A stretch of 64,000 nucleotides of DNA, taken from assembly GCA_018136815.1 (NCBI GenBank), contig CM030934.1, positions 3,932,710 through 3,996,709 of the forward strand, read 5' to 3'. Both the position numbers and the translations under genes were made by a program. This document shows, piece by piece, positions 31,483 to 41,135 of this stretch (its first letter is position 1; the number at the start of each line of letters is the position of its first letter). Source of the DNA: Isochrysis galbana (taxonomy: Eukaryota > Haptophyta > Isochrysidales > Isochrysidaceae). The notes under the pieces are model-generated. The model was not told the DNA's origin. It worked only from the letters and a program-made list of their open reading frames with translations, and ran no database searches.

Positions 31483-32020
31483 CGCTCTCGCTCCCCCTCT
31501 CGCCCCCCGACGGAGAGAGAAGACGAGGGGAGGGAGAAATAAAGGAAGCAGAGAGAGAGGAGAAGAGAGAGAGTGGAGGAGGGTGAAAAAGAGAGAGGGC
31601 GGCCGGGAGAAGAGGTTTCGGAGAATCTCTTGCACTCTCTACTAGAGTATGTACTGGTAGGACCTAGTAGGAGTACTCCGGGGGTAGCCAACTCCTAGCA
31701 CCTTTGTCCTTACCCCCCGGTATTTCCTCACCTTGGCTACCTTGGGCCTCCTCGGAGGCACTCCACCATGGGTATGGAAGGTATTGAGGCTGCCAGCACA
31801 CCAAAAGTTCCAGTGGCGTACCTTCACAGCCGGGACGGCGTGCGTTCCCCCAGCTGCTCCGCCCTGTAATTATAATTATAATACTATACTCAATTCCTGT
31901 CATCGTGTACTTCCAGGCTGTAAGTGCCCATAAGTCAGCCAAATCATGCACAAAAAGGGCATTCCCAGCCACAAGGGTATGGGTGGGCCTCAAGCCAAGC
32001 ACTTCCTCCTAGGAGTGAAC
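31483..32020. other. CT-rich leader and intergenic DNA 5' of the kinase
   Basis: 31490-31630 is purine-rich on the plus strand (CT on the kinase sense strand). 31640-32020 has no recognised domain; the copia similarity begins around 32026. Confidence 0.4.
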
Positions 32021-32025
32021 CTCTG

Positions 32026-33645
32026 ACTCTCGTGACATACCAGCGCTTTGCACCCCCTCTTGCCGACCATCCCGAGGACGCCATGCCCGAGGGCGCCAAC
32101 CTTATGCATTGCCATTTTGTCTTTGCCGTCAAACGCAAGGCCGACGGCTCCATCGAGAAATTCAAGGCCCGCCTCGTCGCCGACGGCAATACTCAACGAT
32201 ACGGAGTCGATTTCGACCGCATCTTCTCTACCGTGGTCAAAACGGTTACCATCCGTCTCGTGCTTGCCATCGCTGCCGCTCGTGACTACAACTTGTCCTC
32301 CATCGACGTCCGCCAAGCTTATCTGCAAGCCACTCTTCCACAGCCCCTCTTCATGCGCATGCCACCTGGCCTCCCGCCTCGTGACTGTCGCGGGGTTCGT
32401 CTCGTGTGCAAATTATTGCGCTCTATCTATGGCCTCCGTCAAGCTGGGCGCGAATGGGCCGAGCTTCTCACCTCTTTCCTCCTGAAGTGGGGCTTCACGC
32501 GCTCTCCTATCGATGTCTGTCTCTACATCTTCATCAGCGGCTCGTCTTTGCTTTGGGTGCTGGTGTACGTGGACGACGCCCTCATCGTCGACAATGACTC
32601 CGGCCTCCGCGCTCGTTTTGTTCACGATCTCGGCGATAGGTTCCCCATTGAAGACAAGGGCGAACTCTCGTGGATCCTCAATGTTGCCGTGGCTCGTGAC
32701 CGTCCGCGTCGGATCCTCACCTTATCTCAGAGTCTTTACGTCTCAGATCTCCTTCAACGGCATGATGCTTTCCTATCTAGCACTACCACACGCACCTTCA
32801 AATCCCCTCTCGGCGCCCTCCACCTCGATCCATCTGATTCACCCACGCCTGGCTCTGTTGCTTTTGACTCCATGGCCTCCAAGCGCGACACCTATATGGC
32901 CATCGTTGGGGGCCTCCTCTGGCTTGCCAACATGTCTAGGCCAGATCTCGCATATGCAGCCTCGCAGCTCTCACGCTTCATGACCAACCCTGGTCCTACG
33001 CACTTCGCCGCTGCCGTCCGCGTCCTTTGCTACGTGCGTGACTCCTCCACCTGCGCTCTGCTCTTTCGCCCGGATCCCTTGCTGCCCTTTCTAGTCCATG
33101 TCGACTCAAATTGGGAATCTCGCTTCTCTTGTACGGGCGCCATCTTCTTTCTGTACGGCTGTCCTGTTCACTGGTTCTCCAAGACCCAACGCTCCGTCTC
33201 GTTGTCGAGCGCCGAGGCCGAGTACTTCGGTGCCATGCTTGCTGCCCGCGACATCCTCTTCATCCGGGATTTGCTTGTCGACCTATCTCTCCCGCCGGAT
33301 GGCCCTACCCTTCTGTGCTCCGACTCCAAGTCTGCCATCAACATGTCCCTCGACCCCGTTGCCTTCAAAAAGACCAAGCACATAATGCGCGCCGCCGCTT
33401 TCCTCCGCGATCTCGTTGCAAAGCGCGCCCTCGCTATGCGACATGTCCCCGGTAACCTTATGCTTGCTGACATCCTCACCAAGCCCCTTGGGCCCGCTCC
33501 CTTCTGCCGTCTCCTATCCCTTCTAAACGACTGCGCGTCCATCATTGCACAAAGTCTGACGAGTTCAAATTCAAGTTCCGCCGAAGAAGCTACGGCAGGA
33601 ACAACGTCTGCCTCTAAGACTGCCTCTGACGAAAAGCTCCAGTGA
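32026..33645 (+). pseudogene. Ty1/copia retrotransposon, 5'-truncated pol (RT-RNase H)
   Basis: An open frame of about 540 codons that begins inside the copia RT and runs through RNase H to a stop at 33645. Landmarks: KFKARLVADGNTQRYGVDF, SSIDVRQAYLQA, the active site VLVYVDDALIV, ILTLSQSLYVSDLL, YMAIVGGLLWLANMSRPDLAYA, RNase H residues LVHVDSNWE, SLSSAEAEY and CSDSKSAI, and the tail HVPGNLMLADILTKP. Gag, protease and integrase are absent, so it cannot move by itself. The frame has no internal stop, which suggests a fairly recent loss. A weakly similar C-terminal Ser/Thr tail ends the ORF. Confidence 0.92.
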
Positions 33646-33749
33646 CCAGTGACATATACCACTCCGAGTATTACGACTGTCATGCAAGGCATTCTCCATT
33701 CTTCTACCTTTATCCTCTGTATCTAAGCCTCACCCTCCGTGCTCGCCTT

Positions 33750-34205
33750 ATGGGGGGGTATCACAGAGTGCCGTCATCTGCCAACACAACCCATTGGTCC
33801 TTACCGATAGAATCGGCTTTACCGATAACTTTGTCTGCCAGATTCCTTTTCATCAAGTCATCAGCCTCTTTCATCATGTGCACCACCTTCTGGACCCTTC
33901 TCTACATTATCATCTGCAGTCGATGCACATCGAGTTCTTAGGGTTCCCGAGTCATTTGCACATCGACTTCTAGACCTCGCCTTCATCTTGGGGATCTCAG
34001 CTCACTCTAGATCGACTTAGTGCACCTAAGGAATCCCACATCATCAACACTCACGACGCTTCATCGGCTCATACTAAGGCAATACTCGCCGATTCCCTAA
34101 ATCCTTGATTCCTTCTTTGTTCCCTCGCACGCCTTCCTGTTTGTCTCAGAGTATTATCCAAAGAACCGTGGTGGGGTATATGTAAGGGTTTGTGCGTGCA
34201 TGATT
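33750..34205 (+). repeat. Probable 3' LTR region of the copia element
   Basis: A polypurine tract (ATGGGGGGG at 33749-33757) lies 3' of pol, where plus-strand priming would define the LTR start (about TATCACAGAGTG). The following 450 bp are non-coding. The right end is not certain because no 5' LTR copy is in the window for comparison; sequence to about 34440 may also belong to it. Confidence 0.45.
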
Positions 34206-34439
34206 GTTGTAGAATCACCGTGCCCCAGGGGTATCTTGAGTTCCCCAGTGCCCCCAGGTGTCCCAGATTCTGACCCCCTTCACCCCTGGAGTACTGTCTC
34301 TCTCACTGTCTGTCATGACCCTCCTGCTTTTTGTTGCCGCCCTGGCTGCTTCCTGGCATCCAGCGCGATAACACCTCAATCCCCCTCTGCGCAGGTTGAC
34401 TTGCAGCATATTTCTCAATTCTCAACATCAATATGATAA

Positions 34440-35198
34440 ACTTGGAACAATCCACATCCATCAACTGATTCTAACATGCCTTATGCTTATCCTACTATCC
34501 TCTCTCTCCGTCTCTATAAGACGGTAGACGGCGCGGTCGGCCGGCCCGCCGGCCACCCATGTATAGCCCATAGCCCATAGAGGCGAGTGTACTTGTGGAG
34601 AAAATTTTGATCGAAATTTGGGTGGACAAGGCTCGAAATGTTGGTAGAGATCATCGAGAAATTTCGAAACGAAATTCGAAATTTGGGTGGGTCTCAATCG
34701 ACAATCGAAATTCTGGCCGGAGCCAACGCGTAAAAGCAGACAACAGGTTTCGTCACACGTCTATATGGAAGAGACGAGGAAGGGTGAGCAGTTCCCCGCA
34801 GTTGAGCAGTTCCCCGCAGTTGAGCAGTTCCCCAGGCGGAACATATTTTCCATCGAGCATCGAGGGCCGGGGCGTTCGTCTTCCGCGATCGATCCTCCCC
34901 CTGCCGGTATTGTATTCTTCAGCTCCGCGGAGCCTCGCCGACCGACGCTAGCGGCTCGGGGCGAGCTCTCGAGAGATTCCGCTCGGAACGAGCGAGAGAA
35001 AAGAAGAATCTCGTCCTATTCCTTTGGTAATAATCTCCTGTAGAGAGGCATCCCTCCGCTCTCGCACTCTCAACTTTCAAACACTGGGTGAGGGGGGCCT
35101 TGCTTTATAGCCTCTATTCGTAGAAAAACTAAGGGAAGATCCGGCCGTGGGGAGGCGGAGTGGTCGTCCCCCGTCGTCGCTTGCGCTCTCTCTCTTCC
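34440..35198. other. Intergenic with small tandem repeat
   Basis: 34785-34835 has three copies of GAGCAGTTCCCCGCAGTT (the last one altered). 34600-34700 has alternating AAATTT/CGAAATT units similar in style to 40040-40440. No gene. The stretch just before 35199 ends in CTCTCTCTTCC, a short pyrimidine leader. Confidence 0.5.
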
Positions 35199-35907
35199 AT
35201 GGCGCTGCGTGCCTCCCTCGTGCTCTGCGCGGCGGCACGTGCTGGCGCGTTCAGCCTGAGCTCGAGCGTGCGTCCGGGCCGCTCCTCCGTGCGCTTGATG
35301 TGCGAGGGGCCTCGCAACGAGCCCTTCGCCCTTCTCGACGTGCGTGTGGGCAAGATTCTAGAGGCATGGCCCCACCCTGACTCCGAGAAGCTCTGGTGTG
35401 AGAAGATTGATGTGGGAGAGGAGGAGCCCAGGGAGATCGCTTCAGGCATCCGGGCGTACTACGAGACCAAGGAGGAGCTGGAGGGCAAGGCGGTGCTTGT
35501 CGTGTGCAACCTCAAGCCCGCCAAGCTCGGTGGCTTCCCTTCGAATGGGATGGTGCTCTGTGGGTCATCGGAAAACAAGGCAGTTGTTGAGTTTGTTGAG
35601 CCACCGCCAGAGGCGGTGCCTGGAGAACGAGTGGTCTGCGAAGGGTGGGAGATGCCAGAGCCCGCATCGCCCAACCAGGTGCGCGCCGGAGTGTGCGAGG
35701 ACCCCGTCTACCGGTCCTTTCACGTTTTTCTGCAAGGCAAACGTGGCGCCCACTTGTGCTACTCAGGTGAAGAAGAAGAAGATCCTGGAGGCGGCGACGG
35801 AGGAACTGAAGGCCGTGGACGGCGTCGCAACCTACATGGGCGTGAAGCTAGTCACTGCCGCCGGACCGTGCACGGTCCCAACCATCGGCTCGGGCACCAT
35901 CAGCTAA
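35199..35907 (+). CDS. EMAP-II/tRNA-binding domain protein (AIMP1/Arc1p-like), predicted plastid or organellar
   Basis: Two exons, 35199-35678 and 35767-35907, with an 88-bp GTGCGC...CAG intron in phase 0; 206 residues. The body is the OB-fold tRNA-binding domain of AIMP1, Arc1p and some tRNA synthetases: LLDVRVGKILEAWPHPDSEK, IASGIRAYY, GKAVLVVCNLKPAKLGG, SNGMVLCGS and, after the join, the C-terminal extension typical of EMAP-II (KKKKILEAATEELK, ATYMGVKL, GPCTVPTIGSGTIS). Such proteins bind the outer corner of tRNAs and help synthetases. No catalytic domain is attached. The N-terminus MALRASLVLCAAARAGAF|SLSSSVRPGRSS looks like a signal peptide cut before Phe followed by a Ser/Arg transit peptide, as in complex red plastids. 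An upstream Met at 35160 is possible. Confidence 0.88.
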
Positions 35908-37584
35908 GACCATTGACTAGCGCTACAACATCGCACCATAAATGCTGTTGGGCGCCTGGGCGTTGTCAGGAGGCGCGACGTGGCGGTGTTGATTCGCTTG
36001 AGCCGCAGGCGAGCAACCGTTACATCCTTCTACGATCTACTTTCCCCCCGCCTATTGCCTCTCTCACTGCGCTTCCCACGGCGATCGTCTTCCACATCCT
36101 TGTCACATCGATTTCGTTAAGCATCCGTTCACCTCACCTTATTCATATTTATTTCAACTTCATTTTCCTATGCATTTGTTATTTTATTTTATTTTATTGA
36201 GCAATGGTGCTGCTACTGCCACTAGCCTTGCACTAAAACGCCAAGCCACATGGACGCTCTATATGGGGTACGAACACGATCAGACTCGAAACCCGAAACC
36301 CATTTAACATTTAAGCCACCCATCCCCATCCCGATCCATGTATATATATCCCCCGTAGCCGGTAGCACGTAGCACCGGGGGGGAGGGGGTAACACTTGGC
36401 ATCGTCCGTTGAGAGTGAATTGCAGTTGGCAGTTGGGGCAGGCAAACCTGCCCGAACGCCCGAACAATCCCTCGCAGAATAAGCGACGGCGCCCGGGGAA
36501 CCATATTTCGAGAGGGGCCTCCCCCCGGCCGCAGATGCAGATGCAGATGCCCCGTTAGATCGGTCTCAGATCATTAATTAGGTCTTGGCGATTGATACCT
36601 GATTGATATCAGGCTGACATCAAGATCTGATATCAGGGGACGAACTACTCTTATAATACTATTATAATTAATGCTATGATGACGTCATTATACTACCTCT
36701 GTCTCAAAACTGAAAAAAAAATCTTAAGATGGCAGTACCCTACGGTAGTGTGTGCAGGCTGTGAGCGCTCCCTACAACTAACCCTTCCTACCCCCCCCTA
36801 TCCTTCCCTACTTGAGGCCTATTATCGGCCCCTAGGAGTGCCGGAATGGCTATGCACCCTGCTTTAGCCAGGGGGGTGAAGTGCGGTCAGTTGGAGCCGT
36901 GGGGAGGAGAAAAAAGGTCTCCTTAGTGTATGCAAGGGATATCAAGATCTATGGCCACTTTACTTAAGTTTTCAGAGATGGTTAGCACAAGTGTCTCATC
37001 TACTGAGTAAAGAGGGTGTAGGAATTTGTTAACTGATTTCTTAGAGGGTGGGGGGAGGTGCACTAGGAGGCGTTGTCGAGATGACAGGGGAGACCCTCGG
37101 GGGGAGGGAGCGAACCTTGGGGAAGATCGGCGAGGCTTCAACCGTTGCTCAGAAGGCGGCAAAGGAGGCAGACATTTTCTGTTGTCTTCCCCCCCCCCCC
37201 CGAAGACAACCCGGTAGTCTTTAAGACTACGGGTTTGCGCAACCGCGAGCAAAAGCGTAAGAAGAATGCAGGTTGCTTACAAACGTAACACAGCTAACGC
37301 ACATAGGGGGATAATATCATTGCACACAAGAATGAGAAAGACATGGCATGGGTCTAGTAGAGAAAAGCACACCTAATCACAGGAAAGAAAATGAAAGCAT
37401 TCCAAATCACAGTGAGTGCGGGCGGAGTCGCAAGAGTCACGCGACGAGGTCACGAAACTGAGATTGAAGTGTGCCGACCAAGAGGTTGTGAAGCATCTAT
37501 CTCAAGAACGTAGGAAGACTCTAGCGAATGATCCTAGCGGTACGGGGCCGGTCGTTGGGGGTGCGCATAGAATGAGCTCACATC
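35908..37584. other. Intergenic, no gene recognised
   Basis: Contains ATAC/TTTTATT-rich DNA (36120-36200), three GCAGAT units (36530-36550), and GATATCAGG/CCTGATATCA motifs at 36595-36640 also found at 45020-45055. 36920-37250 is G-rich, ending in a C run (37190-37201) and an inverted pair GTAGTCTTTAAGACTAC at 37213-37229. Confidence 0.4.
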
Positions 37585-39075
37585 TCACATGGTCTCCAGG
37601 GACTCGGGGCGTGGCGGAGCCATCTTCATGGCTTCCTCCATACGCATGAACACCGGCGAGTCGAGCGCCTGGCGCTTCGCAGCGTGAATATCTTCCATAT
37701 CCATGGCCTCGATGAAGTGGGCCGGGGAGTGGGGCGACGAGGCCTCTGGGTGCACCGTAAACAGGCCCGAGTCGATGATGGCCTGTGCTGTCTCGTAGTC
37801 ACGCTCAAGGGCCGACGCATCCGCGTTGACCAAGTTGAAGCAGCCATGGACCGAGCAGGCGTCGGTGGTGCGGATGATGGGGTTGCCCGGCGAGAGCGTG
37901 GGCGGCAGATACTCGGAGTGATACGACGGGAGAGCGCGTATCTTTGCCAGCTTCTCGCCATCGACAGCGCTGATAACGCCCGCGACGGTGGAGCGCACCG
38001 TCACCCATGTGCCGCGTTTGCGGAGGCCGGTGGGAACTGCGGGAAGCATGTCGAAGGCGCGGGCATCGAGCGTGGCGTCGGCCAGAGCCGAGACCTGGGT
38101 ATAGCCCGCGCATTCTTGCGGAATGGGCAACCAGGTACCCTCGCCACCGTGGATGCGGCCGTTGACCTCAATCAGCAGTGGGCCGCGGCCGGAGCCATGC
38201 TCCATCTTGACCTCAGAGTGGGCTGCACCGTGCGTCAACTTGATGGCATTGAGGACGCCGAAGATGTAACCGATCATGCCGCTGTATTTGGCAAAGTCGT
38301 CCTCCACTTGCAGGCAGCGCATGCCATAATACACGACGGGTGCGTCGTCGGAGACCCACCGCTTGTCGTACACCCAGAGCGCGACGCATTTGTGCACGCC
38401 ATTGCGCGACACGGTGTCAACAACAAACTCGTCGCCGCGAAGGTACTCCTGAAGGAGAACACCGTCGTTCTGTAGGCCGAGCACATTGGTCGAGCCTGAG
38501 AGCGCGCTGAAAGCACGGCGCACATCTTCGGGCGAGTCGCAGATCGAGACGCCGTCTGAGCCAGCGCCGTCGACCGGCTTCACTACCGCCTTGAAGCTGG
38601 CGCCCTCCATCAGGGTAGCGGTAGAGACGGTAAGGAACTCCTCGACCTGCTCGGCGCGGTTGACAAGCGCCTGGTGCGCCGCCGGTAGCCCAGCGGCGCG
38701 CACCGCCTCCGTCTGTAGAAATTTGTTGCGGCGGAGCTCCGAGTACTCTATCTTGTTGCCAGGGAGGCCAAGCGCATTGGCAAGCAGGTCAGTGAACATG
38801 ACGCCAGTCTCACAGCCGACAAAGCAGGCTTCGAACTCGAGGCCAAGCGCGAGCATTGCCGCGATGGTCGCCTGGAGGTCACCCGAGTGCTCGACGGTTG
38901 CGATGAACTCGACCGTCAGGCCGGCGGGCGTGTGCCTCTTCACCTTCTCGGGGCAGCCGTCGGAGAAGACGCGCACGACGGAATGGCCGCGATCGAAGAG
39001 GAGCTGCGCAAGATTTGCGCCAGTCGAGATAGGGTCGACGACAATGAGGGCCTTGCGTGTGGTGCTCGAGCTCAT
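37585..39075 (-). CDS. ATP-grasp carboxylate-amine ligase
   Basis: A single-exon protein of 496 residues. ATP-grasp enzymes activate a carboxylate as acyl-phosphate and join it to an amine, thiol or similar; stand-alone members of this size include dipeptide and carnosine-type ligases. Visible: a preATP-grasp Rossmann-like start (ALIVVDPISTGANLAQLLFDRGH), the ATP-binding segment FKAVVKPVDGAGSDGV, VLLQEYLRGDEFVVD, and the metal/substrate loop LLIEVNGRIHGG with Glu and Asn. The C-terminal third is less conserved. No neighbouring gene hints at the substrate. No targeting peptide is apparent (MSSSTTRKA), so cytosolic. The ATG at 39075 is preceded by a long CT-rich tract on the sense strand. Confidence 0.85.
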   Translation of the reverse strand: MSSSTTRKALIVVDPISTGANLAQLLFDRGHSVVRVFSDGCPEKVKRHTPAGLTVEFIATVEHSGDLQATIAAMLALGLEFEACFVGCETGVMFTDLLANALGLPGNKIEYSELRRNKFLQTEAVRAAGLPAAHQALVNRAEQVEEFLTVSTATLMEGASFKAVVKPVDGAGSDGVSICDSPEDVRRAFSALSGSTNVLGLQNDGVLLQEYLRGDEFVVDTVSRNGVHKCVALWVYDKRWVSDDAPVVYYGMRCLQVEDDFAKYSGMIGYIFGVLNAIKLTHGAAHSEVKMEHGSGRGPLLIEVNGRIHGGEGTWLPIPQECAGYTQVSALADATLDARAFDMLPAVPTGLRKRGTWVTVRSTVAGVISAVDGEKLAKIRALPSYHSEYLPPTLSPGNPIIRTTDACSVHGCFNLVNADASALERDYETAQAIIDSGLFTVHPEASSPHSPAHFIEAMDMEDIHAAKRQALDSPVFMRMEEAMKMAPPRPESLETM

Positions 39076-39461
39076 TGGAGAGAGAGGGAGCGTGAATGGG
39101 TGAGGTACAGCGGGAGGGAGGGAGGAGCCGAGTCCGGGGTGACTGTCGGGAAGGCGTGGAGGAGGGCGGAAAGTGGAGCGGGGGCGGGGGGGGGGGAATC
39201 TGCTGGGGGAAATTCAGTGGGGGAAGGCGATGGGGAGAGCAGGGGAGAAGGGGAAGAAGGATAACAGCTCTCACTGGGGAGAAGAAGAAGAAGGGGAGAA
39301 GAGGGGGAGAGAGTCCCGTCGCGGTCTCCTCGAATCGCCCCCGCGCAGGGATCGAAGAGAGAGAGGGAGGGAGGGGGGAGGGGAGAGGGGGAGAGAGATA
39401 GATAGAGAGAGAGAGAGAGAGGGAGAGGGAGAGAGAGAGAGAGAGGAGAGAGGGAGAGAGA

Positions 39462-39492
<31 letters not shown>

Positions 39493-39501
39493 GGAGAGAG
39501 A

Positions 39502-39532
<31 letters not shown>

Positions 39533-39800
39533 GGAGAGAGAGAGGGAGAGAGAGAGGAGGGAGAGAGGGAGATGCGGTCGGCCGACGGCGTGCCACTCGG
39601 AGAGGCCGAGAGAGGGGCGCCGCGAGGCCTCGTCGCTCGGGTCTCTCTCTCTCTTGGTGCCCCCCGACCCCCCCTCCCGCCGCCCCCCGCCCCCCCAAAG
39701 GGGAGAGGGACGTCAAGCTCCGGGGGGGGGCGGGGGCGGGGGGGGGGGCGGGGGCGGGGCGGGGGGGGGGGGGGGTCGGGGGGGGGGGCGGGCCACGTTG
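39076..39800. repeat. Long purine tract: (GA)n and G-rich runs
   Basis: 39355-39575 is almost pure GA with short G insertions, and 39720-39790 is nearly pure G with C interruptions. Both strands are open in several frames only because of composition (Pro/Ser/Leu or Glu/Arg/Gly). The G block has many GGGG runs and could form G-quadruplexes. Confidence 0.85.
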
Positions 39801-40037
39801 TCGGCGGACATGCCTCGTGGGCGGGGGAGGAGAGGGGAGGAGGCGCGCGGCGCCGTCCACGCGGCGTCGAGGGGGATGGGGACGATGCCGCCGCTCTCCT
39901 ACCTCGTGGCCTGGGGGCTCTTGGAGAGTTCCGAGAAGGCTCACCTTGGGCGGGAAAGCCGAGGCCTCCGAGGCGCCATGGCGGAAGTAGAAGTAAAAAC
40001 CCCGCCTAGTATATATATGGTACATGCTTCAAGATGA

Positions 40038-40440
40038 AGTTTTGGGTTGGCATACGCCGCCAAAGTTTTGATGTTGAGCACCCCAAATTTTGAGGCCAAA
40101 ATTTGCTGCAAAGGCACGCAAATTTTGGGCAAAATTTTGATTTTTTTGTGATGCGTGTGTGTAGCCTCTGAATCAACTCACCCAACACCCAACACCCAAC
40201 GCGTGGGCTCATCCATCACTTCCTCTTCCACCTCGTCCACAATGGTTCGGCGGCGCTTGCGCACATGCGGCATGGGGATGGGGGCGGGGCGGGGGGCAAG
40301 GGCGTCAGGCGTGGAGGCGTGGAGGGAGGGGGGAACGCCCGTGCGCGGCCCCAAATTTCGATCATTTTTTTTATTTTGAGCCGAACCCCAAATTTTACCA
40401 AAAACAAAAATTCTCAAAAGTCTAGCGTTTGCCAAGTTTG
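40038..40440. repeat. AAATTTTGGG-rich inverted segments
   Basis: CAAATTTTGGG-like words occur in both orientations (40085-40145 and 40350-40410), with (CCAACAC)3-like units near 40180. This looks like a decayed foldback or satellite fragment. No gene. 40441-40727 is also non-coding. Confidence 0.5.
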
Positions 40441-40712
40441 GGTGTTGGCGCTAGGGCTAGGGGCTCACATATTTAGGGTAGTGCGTAGTGCACGCGGGCT
40501 CACCCCCACCCCCGAAACCGCCAAAAAGACAAAGACGAAGGCGGAATGAAGGAGAAGGAGGAAGGAGGTAGAGGTAGTGTGTAGTGTGTAGTGTAAATAA
40601 AGGAATAAAGGGAGTGAGTGTTCTGGGGCATAGGCGATGGCGTGAGTCGGTGCCGTGAGTACGTCGTCCTTTATAGCTAGCGGTAGTAGCCTGAATCTTC
40701 AGATGTTTTTTA

Positions 40713-40865
40713 CTATAAAGTTAGTTATTAGCGAGCGAGCGAGCTACACGCAACACGCATATGCATATACCAAAAGGCGTACGGGCGTGCGGGCAAGTGC
40801 GCTGCGGGCTGTCGCGTTAGTACCGGGCAAGTGGCAGTAGTGGTACGAACGCTGATACTAGTACA
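40713..40865 (-). repeat. Partial copy of repeat RA with adjoining element end
   Basis: 40760-40855 (GGCGTACGGGCGTGCGGG...GTACCGGGCAAGTGGCAGTAGTGG) is the reverse complement of the first part of repeat RA. At 40713-40727 ACTATAAAGTTAGTT matches 19252-19266. Confidence 0.7.
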
Positions 40866-41135
40866 ATTTATTATCGGGCCCTGCCCCAGCCCGATCATCC
40901 GATTATTTGTCTGTACGTCTGTACGACACCTCGACATATATTAATACTACACATACAATTTATGAATGGCGTCACACAAGAAAGCTTCGCGCCCTTTTCC
41001 GTTTTGGCGCGAGAAGAGTACATCAGCAGGGGTATATTCTCTCCCCCCCCGTCCCCCACTCTATCATGTGTACGGCGACTTGAATTCGCTTACCGGGGGA
41101 CTGATCTCCGTTCCCTCCGCCTCCCCACCCGTTGG

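Noticed and set aside
39072-40025. 317-codon Pro/Ser/Leu-rich frame on the minus strand and the matching Glu/Arg/Gly frame on the plus strand
   Set aside because: Both come from the purine tract 5' of the ATP-grasp gene; no domain and no coherent composition outside the tract.
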